Part shown: positions 1 through 8,818 of the stretch, one piece after another
How positions within the stretch are numbered: the stretch's first letter is position 1
Layout: the number at the start of each line of letters is the position of its first letter
Source: Sphaeroforma sirkka
Taxonomy: Eukaryota; Opisthokonta; Ichthyosporea; Ichthyophonida
Reading direction: 5' to 3'
Length of the DNA stretch: 55,286 nucleotides
Assembly (NCBI GenBank): GCA_001586965.3
Contig: LUCW03001648.1
Location: forward strand, 1 to 55,286
The notes under the pieces: model-generated
What the model saw: only the letters and a program-made list of their open reading frames with translations
What the model was told of the DNA's origin: nothing
Database searches by the model: none
Program-made: the position numbers and the translations under genes

Positions 1-1307
1 CCTCACCATCTGCATGTAGCCGAAGTGCTGTCGAGCCTGGCCAATCGTTTGTTAGAGGGATTCACAGCAGACAGAGCATCCTCCAATACAAACAACATGC
101 TTGCTGGCACCTGTGTCAACCACAAGCTCGTTAGCAGATAAGACCAGATCACCCACGCCCAGCAATGCAAACGCCGAATGTTCGCTGATTGTGTTCTCCA
201 ATTCAGCTTCAGCGATTGAGGTGACGGATCCATCCACAAGTAGATCATCCTCGGCAAAGGTGTCATCATCGTCGAGTGTAGTACAGTTATCTTCATCTGT
301 AGCTGAGATAAAGCCACCCTGAACTTCATAATCCGATGAAAACCTCCAGATAGCAACTTGGGTGGAGCATCCAATTCATCATCAAATTTGCTCTCGGCAT
401 CGGAAGAATCAGAATCGGTGGAATCACACATCAAGGCCGGCATACCATCATCACTGTCGGAATCTCCGTCATCACCGATCGCCATCAATCCAAAATCCGA
501 AATAGCCATTGTCATCATCATTCTCATCGTCGAGATCTGGGCAGTCACGTTTGATATGCCCTGGTTTCTTCACAATTCAAACACGCCATCTTACCACGAC
601 ACCAGCCTGAGTATGCCCGGGCTTGGGCACTTGAAACAAATAGCTCCCCGGCCATCTCTACTACCAAAGTCACCTCTTGGTCGGTCGAAACCACCTCCTC
701 GTCGACCCTTCTGGGCTTGGAGTTACCCTTGTGATATCGTCCATTAGCATAAAGACCGATATCTTCGTCGTCGTTGTCATCATCGTAGACACCGAGTCCA
801 GTCTCAAACACAATGGCGGCTTCCTTCACTTGCTCATAGCTGAATCGATTTCCGTTTGCAAACTTCGCATTCAAGTCAATCTTCAGCGGCGCAAACTGAC
901 GTGGAACTTCATGAAGGATATGCGTTTCCGAATGTTAGTCAACTCATCCCCCCCTGACCTGCAAGCTGGCCAAATAGAATCTCACATCGGTCGGCGAGTT
1001 CAGCAACATTTCTCCATCGTTCATCTTCATCCTATATAACTTCTGAGTCAACGCGTCCAGATTGGCCTCCGTCTGGCGGTTCATTGCGGTAGCGATCTGG
1101 GCCAAGGCAACTGCAGGGTTATCAGTGTTACGGACGTATCCAAGACAACAGTCTTCAACGCTCTGGACAATCATGGAGTAGGCAATCTCCCTCTCACGGT
1201 CTGTAGCGGCATTGAAGACGGCCTTTTTCCTTCAGCTTAGCTTCCATCTTCAACTTCCAGTTCAGGTAGCCGGTGGCATCCTTCAGTTTGGGCTCCACGT
1301 ACTTCAT
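1..1307 (-). pseudogene. gag: copia-A gag plus start of protease, frame-broken
   Basis: The start codon is at 1,307 on the minus strand, beginning MKYVEPKLKDATGY, the same start as the copy at 27,475. Gag forms the virus-like particle of the retrotransposon. A run of one extra A near 1,227 shifts the frame after about 30 codons, and further shifts occur near 950 and 600. The zinc-knuckle region lies around 545-700 and is damaged compared with the intact CCHC pair at 9,250-9,345. An acidic S/D/E-rich linker follows. The protease signature VVDTGASKHVV sits near 90-130, with the DTGAS active site preserved. Not expressible as one product as sequenced; some indels may be consensus errors. Confidence 0.85.
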
Positions 1308-1319
1308 CCTCTCGGTTTA

Positions 1320-1424
1320 GATCAGTGATCTCTCTCTCTCTCTCTCAAATCAGTGCTCTCTAGCTCTCTCTCTCTATCTCAAATCAGCGTTCTCTAGCTC
1401 TCTCTCTCTCTCAAATCAGCGTTT

Positions 1425-1460
<36 letters not shown>

Positions 1461-1462
1461 TA
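1320..1462 (-). repeat. GA microsatellite in copia-A leader
   Basis: A (CT)n-rich stretch on the plus strand, equal to (GA)n on the sense strand of the element, broken by a motif like GAGCTAGAGAACGCTGATTT that recurs between runs. Equivalent tracts occur at 8,725-8,818 and 27,335-27,455, always between the LTR and gag, so the tract is part of the element's untranslated leader and not a chance microsatellite. Confidence 0.85.
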
Positions 1463-1521
1463 GGTACTCGAGTCCTTGGTCTCCAAAACTTTCAAGCTTT
1501 TAAGTCCGTCCGCTGCTTCCA

Positions 1522-1938
1522 TGAGAATTTTTCAACTCTGTGAAAGTGCTCTTTATTTACTTTTTGTATTCCGTATTTATACTATTTTTCGTCAAAATTG
1601 AACGGCCCTTTCGGCTCGAAAATTTCCTTTGCCAAAGAAATTCCAACGGACGTGCGCGATCTATTTTAGATTCCATCTCTAAAAAATACAAACACAATTT
1701 CTTCAAATACACTTAAACTTCCAAGACTCATACTCAAAGGAAACCCATTTCAACTATCAAATGACACATTTCCTATCAAACAAAATTATACATTTAATAA
1801 TTCAAACACAATCGGCCTACGAAATACATTCGTAAACACAACATACAAAAACATCGTTAGATAATCGGTTCCTCGATGGACTAGGTCTGAGTCCAACACT
1901 TAAACATCATTCACCTTTGACAATATGATTTTTCTACA
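1522..1938 (-). repeat. copia-A LTR (5' LTR of element 1)
   Basis: Reverse-orientation copy of the family-A LTR, ending with TG/CA termini (TGAGAATTTTTC on the plus strand to TTTCTACA). It is shorter than the roughly 455 bp norm because of an internal deletion around 1,735-1,780. It carries the A-type diagnostic bases (sense strand: CGGAATACAAAAAGTAAATAAAG). Confidence 0.9.
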
Positions 1939-2149
1939 GACACAGTGGGTGATGTGACTCATCCGAGTGGTAAGAGGGTTAGGGGTGTAAACTCCATGCA
2001 AAGGAAGCTGGAGTAGAGACACACCTATCTCTGCGGTAGGTGCTTCCTCTACACAGTCATGGCGTGACACCAGGAAGGTGCTGGATCAGTCGGTGAGAAA
2101 AGCAGAAGCCAACTGGAAGAAGTCATCACGCCCCAGGGGTGGTTAGGAG

Positions 2150-2905
2150 CGATGTACACGCGCAGTCATAGTGCGAAGTCCTTTTATAACGCGTCGGTAG
2201 AGGATTCGGCTAAGATTGTGAATTTGTTGCCTGCTCAGGACAACATAGATCTGGATAAACCTGAAGTTTAAGAACCTCCTAGTGTTGAGGTCGACACGAA
2301 GATAGAGAAGGATCCAGTGGATGAGTCCTTAGAAGACTTGATACGAGATCGACTTCAATCGATGAAGCTTTTCGGGTTGGGGGGGGGTACAATCACAGAA
2401 CGGATTGTACGATACACCTAAGCTCTCATGTGTGACAGAGCTGTGATGATTGTCAAGCGGTATCTGGACAAGAAGTTTCAGAATGAAGACATCACGTCAT
2501 TCTGTAAGCGCCGTAACACTGAGCCGCATTGGATTACGGTGTACCATCATCAGAGTAATGGTCGGCGAGAGACAGTCATCAGGACGATGAAGGATTGGCT
2601 TCGCAGAGACTGAGGCAGCAGATCGTGGCTTCACTTGGTTTATGAGATGGTGCGCATTTACAATGCGACACGTAATTCAGTCACGGGGTTCTTGCCATAT
2701 TCCCATATGACGGGCAGGGACTTTAACGGGCAGAAGCGCTTAGAGCTGTAAACATCAGGCATTGTCCTTGCTGGAGTCTGAGAAGTGACGCTGTAGCGGT
2801 TGTTCGTGATCGGCGAGCTCAGCTGGAACAGTAGAACGAACTGCGCTAATTGCCGGTCGGTTCCCAGATTCGGTATCGACTCCGTGGCAAGTCGCATGAT
2901 ATATC
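2150..2905 (+). pseudogene. Ty3/gypsy-like integrase remnant
   Basis: Around 2,428-2,613 an open frame contains YHHQSNGRRETVIRTMKDWL, matching the YHPQSNGQ.ERVNRTLK..LR block of retroviral/gypsy integrases, which includes the catalytic-core Glu region; here the usual E-R is R-E. Downstream, in another frame near 2,647-2,730, VRIYNATRNSVTGFLPY and MTGRDF match the YN.T.H..TG.SP....GR stretch that follows in the family. Upstream (2,200-2,350) an acidic stretch is open but not diagnostic. Stops and frameshifts make it a fossil. It abuts an LTR in the opposite orientation, so that LTR is probably not its own. Confidence 0.7.
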
Positions 2906-2907
2906 TG

Positions 2908-3504
2908 TGTAAACTTCGATGGAAATTACTAGGTTCAAACTATATTAAACTAAAAATACACAATTTAGTCAGTTAGGATTTAGCAGTGGTAGCTTGTGTA
3001 AGAATGATCGGGACTGCCTCTTGTTAAGAGCCTAAATATCCTCGATCACACAGGGCGTACCTCTAGCTGTTCTTTATTGAATAATTTTCAAGAGAAGTAC
3101 TAAGTGTTCATGACCACATGCCTAATTTGTAGATAGACATAATAGCGTAAGTCACGTTAATACATTAGCTGATATAAATAGAGTTCCATCTGAAGAAAAG
3201 TTAAAAAAAAGAAAAAGACTTATTGGATTTTGGAGATTGGCGGGAGGACCAAAATCTATAAGTAGTAGTTCGGAGATTATAAAATTAAGTTTATAATATC
3301 CTACATCTACTAATGTCTCAAATAGGTCCAAGTAGATGAGTCATACCAAATACTCAGGCTATTGGAGCCATCAAAGTGAATTTAGAACACTTTGGAAATA
3401 TTGGAAAAAGAGCTTGTATTAAATTATTTAAAATACAAATAAAACCAATGTATTATCTCAATTGATCTTGCTATTTTAGACTGACCAGAGGCCGTATTTC
3501 TACA
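2908..3504 (-). repeat. Ty3/gypsy LTR (family G), inverted copy
   Basis: Reverse complement of the 5' LTR at 51,307-51,901 along its whole length (597 against 595 bp), with TG...CA termini. Differences are scattered substitutions and small indels. The flanking pentamers (ATCTG and TAGTC) do not match, so there is no target-site duplication and this is not a simple solo-LTR insertion. A truncated copy occurs twice more, at 42,256 and 47,810. Confidence 0.9.
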
Positions 3505-3678
3505 TAGTCCCCAGTAGCTTTTTAGAACTACGAACGTACGTTAAGATACGATCTAGTTGGTAAAGCGAAAACCAAAGTAAAAACGGTTTCGGTCATGACT
3601 TATCGAGTAAGTATGTGCCTATATGTACGAGTTCAAGACTCATGTTGTACTCTATGTCATTTAGTATTTGGTCCAGTA

Positions 3679-4216
3679 TGTGAATTTTTCAACTCTGTGA
3701 AAGTGCTCTTTCCTTTTGTACTCTGTATTTATACTATTTTTCGTCAAAATTGAACGGCCCTTTCGGCTCGAAAATTTCTTTTGCCAAAGAAATTCCAACG
3801 GACGTGCGCGGTCTATTTTTTAGATTCCATCTCAAAAAAATACAAACACAATTTCTTCAAATACACTTAAACTTCTAAGACTCATAACTCAATGAATATT
3901 CCACTCAAACAACTGGAATAAGGTGTCATATGAAAGGAAAAAGCATTTCCTATCAAATGACACCTGTAACAAAATTACACATTTAATAGGTCAAACACAA
4001 TCGGCCTACGAAACACATTCGTAAACACAACATATTAAAACATACTTAGATAAGTGGTTCCTCGATGGACTAGGTCTGAGTCCAACACTTAAACATCATT
4101 CACCTTTGACAATATGATTTTTCTACAAAACATCGTTAGATAATCGGTTCATCGATGGACTAGGTCTGAGTCCAACACTTAAACATCATTCACCTTTGAC
4201 AATATGATTTTCTGCA
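3679..4216 (-). repeat. copia-A LTR with a stuttered start
   Basis: A 449-bp LTR (3,679-4,127) in reverse orientation is followed by a second copy of only the first 90 bp or so of the LTR (4,128-4,216). In the sense direction the order is partial LTR start, then full LTR, joined at a shared TTTTGTA. The same arrangement is seen at 13,200-13,749. The LTR is B-type (sense CAGAGTACAAAAGGAAA). At 4,217 it joins a pol fragment of opposite polarity, so this is a rearrangement product. Confidence 0.85.
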
Positions 4217-5512
4217 ATAGACTTGGCCATGTAAGCTTGGAACTGATGAAAGAGACAATGGTTTGCGCAGGAATGGAGAAAGTTACCAGACGTTGGGGTG
4301 AAGCTTCCCTTCTGTAGAGCTTGCGTGCAAGGCAAGTTGACACGGGCCAGAATTACTCGAAAGCTGGTCCGGTCAAAGGGTAAGCGTAAATTTGTGGTTC
4401 TAGAAGTTCCGGGATCGAAGCTGTGCGTAGATATCTTCGAGATCTCGAAGACACCGTCACTCACTGGAAAACAATTCGGTCTCCAGGTTCTTGACGATGC
4501 AACGGACCACTACTGGTGTTTGGGCCTGAAGCACAAGAGTGATGCGACTGCTGCAATGCGTCACTTGCTGGACACTGAATTTGCAGTGTTGAAGCGATTC
4601 GAAGAAGAAGGCTCATAGTGATAGAGGGGGCGAGTTTGTCAACGAGACTTGGAAGTCTATGCTATCAGCAAGGTGCATAAAGCAGAGTTTGACGGCAGCA
4701 CGTACTCCTGAACATAATGGAAGATGTGAGCGTGCACATCGAACCCTAATCGAGATGGCCCGGGTTCTTCTACTGCAGGCTGGACTGGGCGATGAGTTTT
4801 GGCTTGAAACGGTTACCTATGCTTGTTAGTTGATCAACGTAATGCCACAACGAGGTGGTGCTAAGTCGCGGGCGGAACTATGGTCAGGAGTTAAACCTGA
4901 TTTGTCGCAGACAACAATTCCTTTGGTGCGAAAGTATATTTCTTGACCGGAAAACATATCAAGAAATTCGGCAAGAAGGGTCAGGAAGGTATTTTACTAG
5001 GTCCCAGCCTTAATACTGTTGGCGGCAATATGCGAATTTACAACCTAGAGACAAAGCGTGTTGTGAACAGTCGAGATTATCGCCTTGAGCCCACGAGTGC
5101 CAGTCACGGTGAAAGGGTCAAAGTCAATAATTCCGAGGGTGACGATGATAGTATTGACGATGAGGTAGGAGCAAGTGATGGTAACAGGGATACTTCAGCG
5201 TCAGAATCAGATACGGATAGTGATGGAGATGGTCCCATGGATGATGCCGCCGACGATGATGTCACTATGGATGAATCATCTACTGATGGAGGTGATGAAT
5301 CAGGACCCGGTGAACATCCTGGTTGTGCTCGTCGCCCACTCAATCACCAGAAACGTGCTTTACCTGGTAAGCAGACACCTACGAGAGGTGGCAGGCGATT
5401 GAAAACCCGCGTAGATCGTACACGCGACCGAGCCAATGACATGATGTCCCCGCGGATCAGCTCTAAGGCCCGTACGGACTTGGACTCGGAGAGAAAACGT
5501 GAACGTCCATCA
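4217..5512 (+). pseudogene. pol: copia-A pol fragment: integrase and C-terminal linker
   Basis: Collinear with the pol of elements 2 and 3. It begins inside the integrase zinc-binding region (LGHVSLELMKET, then CRACVQGKLTRARI) and continues through VDIFEISKTPSLTGKQFGL with the first catalytic Asp, SDRGGEFVNETW with the second, and TPEHNGRCERAHRTLIEMAR with the catalytic Glu. The acidic DDSIDDEVGASDG linker follows. A TAG replaces the TGG of CWLINVMPQ near 4,828, and a frameshift lies near 4,605. Both ends are abrupt: LTR of opposite strand on the left, unknown ORF on the right at about 5,512. No RT is present. Confidence 0.85.
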
Positions 5513-5982
5513 CAAGTATTTGTCACAGTGCAGTTACCTAGGTCGGAAAGTGCGGGTAAGATGGAAGCTTATGCAAAAATTGAAATTTGCAGTGAGGACC
5601 TCAGCAATCAGTGTATGCACGTGTGCGACGTCAACGCAAAGATTGTGTACTAGAGCTGTCATCTGATGAGGACGATTTGTGCACTAGCAAAGCGCGAAAA
5701 TGGAATGTGCCTACGGATAACCGCAATAAGTATATCGAGAAACCGCTAGCCACCTTTATGATTGAGAAACTCCGTACCGCATCTAAAAAGCAGGATTTAC
5801 TAATCGAAGCTGTCTATGACAATTGCCACAATGAGCCAACATCTAGCAAGCAGCGCCGTGAAGGGCTGGCACCAAAGGATAATCTGAGACCGGCGATGCG
5901 AGATCTGACCAACGTCCGTACACAGCTCATACCATTTCACGGCACCGCCCAGGACTACTGGAATCTACGCTGTAATCACTGA
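5513..5982 (+). CDS. unknown ORF fused to the copia fragment
   Basis: Homology to copia-A stops at about 5,512, but an open frame continues to 5,653 and a second, overlapping frame runs from 5,611 to 5,982 (about 123 codons). Visible features are an acidic patch LELSSDEDD followed by CTSKARKW, a charged K/R-rich middle and a C-terminus ending DYWNLRCNH. I do not recognise a domain. It converges on the minus-strand DDE_Tnp_4 pseudogene ending at 6,148. In PIF/Harbinger elements a second DNA-binding ORF accompanies the transposase, so this may be that partner, but this is inference only. The 5' end has been lost to the copia junction. Confidence 0.4.
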
Positions 5983-6147
5983 TGATACTGCCGAAAATGA
6001 TCATCTCAGAGATGATGAAAAATGCAAAAAAGTATAATGAGGATTGCTTGTACATAAAAACTATATTCCATACACATTTATATCCAGCAGTATTGCAACT
6101 TTATTCATGTAGAGGCTTCTCGTTTTACAATTGGTGAGTTTATATAC

Positions 6148-7391
6148 TCTGAGAGGTAAAAACAGTTTCTGCAGCAATGCAGAAAAAGTGGATATCTACA
6201 AGTTTTACCTCATCGGCTAGCATTTTAAATATCTCAGCCCTACGGTTGGCGCGCTCTATATGGATTCGCGAGGAAGAAATCGGTTTGTCTCCTCATTCTC
6301 CTGAGTCGTAAATTGTTCATCTTTCTTCAGCATTGGTGGCAAGTTGTATTCAACACCTTCGAATAACAGTTCATGGATATGAAACCCTTTATCGCCGATA
6401 CAACTACAACCATTCCACAACTTATCCAACTTTTTCAACTCTGTGAAAGTGCTCTTTATTTCCTTTTGTACTCTGTATTTCTACTATTTTTCGTCAAAAT
6501 TGAACGGCCCTTTCGGCTCGAAAATCTCTTTTGCCAAAGAAATTACAACGGACGTGCGCGGTCTATTTTTTGATTCCATCTCTAAAAATACAAACAAAAT
6601 TTCTTCAAATACACTTAAACTTCTAAGACTCATAACTCAATGAATATTCACTCAAACAACTTGAATAGGGTGTCATATGAAAGGAAAAAGCATTTGCTAT
6701 CAAATGACACTTGTAACAAAATTACACATTTAATAGGTCAAACACAATCGGCCTACGAAACACATTCAGGCAAACACAACATACAAAAAACATACTTAGA
6801 TAAGTGGTTCCTCGATGGACTAGGTCTGAGTCCAACACTTAAACATCATTCACCTTTGACAATATGATTTTTCTACATTTGTCACTTATTTTGCCTGGAT
6901 ACAATGGTGACGCATATACACAGTGACCTGCTCCAGACATTGCTACAAGCTACTTAGCTGTATTGTGGTGCATATAATCACTCCATGTTGTAGATTGCAG
7001 ATCTAGATTCGACGAAGTCTCTATAAAAACCTGCGTGCAATCAAGTACAAGTGCACAGGTAGGACATACGCCATATCTGAAATAAGGTAATCGTAGATCA
7101 TTTACGATTACGGGCTGGGTGTCTAAAATATGATAACACTACTAGATTGGAATCATTTAGGATTATAGATACAGTCTGAGTGCAGTTAAGCCCGAATAAG
7201 TGCCTCACCACCCCTTGTTCTAAATTGTGTCAACCATGAGAAAACCACATCATGACTGCATCTTCAAAACTGAGTGTTGATCTCCCAAGTATATAGTTCT
7301 CCCCATGTACTTTGAGATTTTTTATAAACATATCATACTTCCTACTACTCCGAAATCCTGTCCAATATCGCACCCTCTCTTCGTCCGCCAT
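6148..7391 (-). pseudogene. DDE_Tnp_4 (Harbinger-like) transposase, split by a solo LTR
   Basis: The minus strand from ATG at 7,391 reads MADEERVRYWTGFRSS, then GRSTLSFEDAVMMWFSHG, a TGA stop at 7,230-7,232, and VVRHLFGLNCTQTVSIIL, which is the N-terminal helical region typical of the family. After a likely intron ending TTATTTCAG near 7,078 come LVLDCTQVFIE (first catalytic Asp), TTWSDYMHHNTAK, a TAG, and SPLYPGKISDK. A copia-A LTR (6,431-6,877) interrupts it. Beyond the LTR, CIGDKGFHIHELL (second Asp) and YNLPPMLKKDEQFT follow, then, after one frameshift near 6,280, SSRIHIERANRRAEIFKML (catalytic Glu in RIHIER). The motif order matches DDE superfamily endonucleases (PF13359 type). It is dead: two stops, a frameshift and an insertion. 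Confidence 0.8.
6431..6877 (-). repeat. solo copia-A LTR inserted in the transposase
   Basis: A single B-type LTR lies between the GKISDK and CIGDKGF blocks of the DDE_Tnp_4 gene, with no internal element sequence on either side. The right terminus (TTCTACA) is intact. The left terminus has lost about 6 bp (CCAAC joins TTTTTCAACTC instead of TGTGAATTTTTC), so no target-site duplication can be read. Confidence 0.85.
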
Positions 7392-7860
7392 TATATAACT
7401 GTGATTGACTTTAGGTATTGTAGTGCTTCCTGCTCCAAACGAACCTTTCCTTGCAACGCTTGCGACGCTTGTAACTCTTGACGTGCGATAGCGACCTTTT
7501 CATCAGCGGCATGAATTTCTGAAGCTAGAAGAAGTGATACATTTTCATGATCCTTGTCAGGTTCTTTCCATGTTGTGTCTGAAGCGTGCTGATTTCTGTG
7601 CGTGCAACGTCTAACCTTGTAACTACATTATCAACGGCTTTTGTTCGGGCTTTTAACTGATTGATCAGGTCCACTAGTATGAACGCTAGTTGCGGGGTTT
7701 TACTGCTCCATACGTTCAGTCAGCCGCTTACTACACCTCATCCTGAATTTCATCTCTAATCAACGATTGCTCCGTCTCGTTTTTTTTGCTTCTTCCTTTT
7801 TTTTCGCGCCGCCTCCTTGTAAGCAATTGTATTTTTATACTCGGTATAAGTCATAGGGTA
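7391..7860 (-). pseudogene. coiled-coil ORF upstream of the transposase, frameshifted
   Basis: Reading the minus strand, a lysine-rich segment (TEYKNTIAYKEAARKK) is followed by QSLIRDEIQDEV, then LVDLINQLKARTKAVDNVV, and in the next frame ASEIHAADEKVAIARQELQA to EQEALQYLKSITVI and a stop that overlaps the transposase ATG (TAATGG). Heptad-like spacing of Leu, Ile and Val suggests a coiled coil. At least two frameshifts separate the pieces. Its position directly upstream, in the same strand, suggests it is the N-terminal domain or first ORF of the same transposon. I cannot name it from sequence alone. Confidence 0.4.
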
Positions 7861-8249
7861 TGGCATTGGACGTAAGTGTGCACGACTTCATACTTATACG
7901 CACATATTTAGCATCTATATATTTTCTACAATATCGATGTCCTTTGAATATATCTCTGTAGATAGCATCACCGGCTTTCATACGGCCAAGTCATCTCATC
8001 CAGTTCGCGATACTGTTGAATGGGTACACGGTGTGAAGGATTGTATTTGAGTAAATTCATCTGAACAACACTCTATGCACAACACCTACCCATCGTTTCT
8101 CACCTCGTTACGGTCAGGATGCCTGTGACGTTGTCCACGTGCGTTCGCGACCACACACAACGAATGCAAGTATCACAATTGGTTTCTGATGATGATATTA
8201 TTACAATTGGGTTCTAAGTGATAGTATATAAACCAAGATATACTACTAG
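7861..8249. other. no recognisable feature
   Basis: AT-rich sequence with no convincing frame on either strand and no match to the LTRs in this window. It may hold the 5' end of the DDE_Tnp_4 transposon, but I see no clear terminal inverted repeat. Confidence 0.4.
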
Positions 8250-8408
8250 TGTGATTTTTTTCAACTCTGTGAAAGTTAGTTTTATTTCCTTTTGTACTCT
8301 GTATTTATACTATTTTTTCGTCAAAATTGAACGGCCCTTTCGGCTCAAAAATTTCTTTTGCCAAAGAAATTCCAACGGGGACGTGCGCGATCTATTTTTA
8401 GATTCCAT
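8250..8408 (-). repeat. inverted copia-A LTR fragment (3' third)
   Basis: The terminal 159 bp of an LTR in reverse orientation (TGTGATTTTTTTCAACTC to AGATTCCAT), joined directly to a plus-oriented LTR at GACACC. It is the mirror image of 8,500-8,667, giving a long inverted repeat of about 150-bp arms around a spacer of about 100 bp. Confidence 0.9.
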
Positions 8409-8667
8409 GACACCTTATTCAAGTTGTTTGATTGAATATTCATTGAGTTATGAGTCTTGGAAGTTTAAGTGTATTTGAAGAAATTGTGTTTGTATTTTTA
8501 GAGATGGAATCTAAAAAATAGATCGCGCACGTCCGTTGGAATTTCTTTGGCAAAGGAAATTTTCGAGCCAAAAGGGCCGTTCAATTTGACGAAAAATAGT
8601 AGTATAAATACGGAATATAAAAAGTAAATAAAGAGAACTTTTTCACAGAGTTGAAAAATTCACATCA
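8409..8667 (+). repeat. 5'-truncated copia-A LTR of element 2
   Basis: Starts at GACACCTTATTCAAG and lacks about the first 200 bp of the LTR. It retains the TATA box (TATAAATA) and AATAAA region, and ends TTGAAAAATTCACA. It is A-type (GGCAAAGG, CGGAATA). Confidence 0.88.
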
Positions 8668-8818
8668 ATGCCTACAGCGGACCGGACTAAAAGCTTGAAA
8701 CTTTTGGAGATTGTCCAGAGTACGTTGAAGAGAGAGAGTCTTGAGAGCTAGAGAACACTGATTTGAGAGAGAGAGAGCTAGCCCAGAACGCTGATTTTTT
8801 GAGAGAGAGAGAGCTAGA

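Larger units (their letters stand above)
1..1938 (-). mobile_element. Ty1/copia element 1 (family A), 5' part, running off the window
   Basis: On the minus strand the order is LTR (1,522-1,938), a purine-rich GA leader (1,320-1,462), then gag and the start of protease. The same order and near-identical sequence occur on the plus strand at 8,409-13,749 and 26,831-31,081, which defines family A. Directly after the LTR end the sequence TGGAAGCAGCGG is a plausible primer-binding site beginning with the canonical TGG; I could not assign the tRNA. The 3' half lies outside the window, so completeness and target-site duplication cannot be judged. Confidence 0.9.

Noticed and set aside
2381..2388. G-quadruplex-like G run
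   Set aside because: Single run of G with no further runs close by; likely a homopolymer in degenerate pol.
5104..5343. Minus-strand Ser-rich ORF opposite copia pol
   Set aside because: Antisense of the acidic Asp/Ser linker of copia-A pol; repeats in all copies for that reason.
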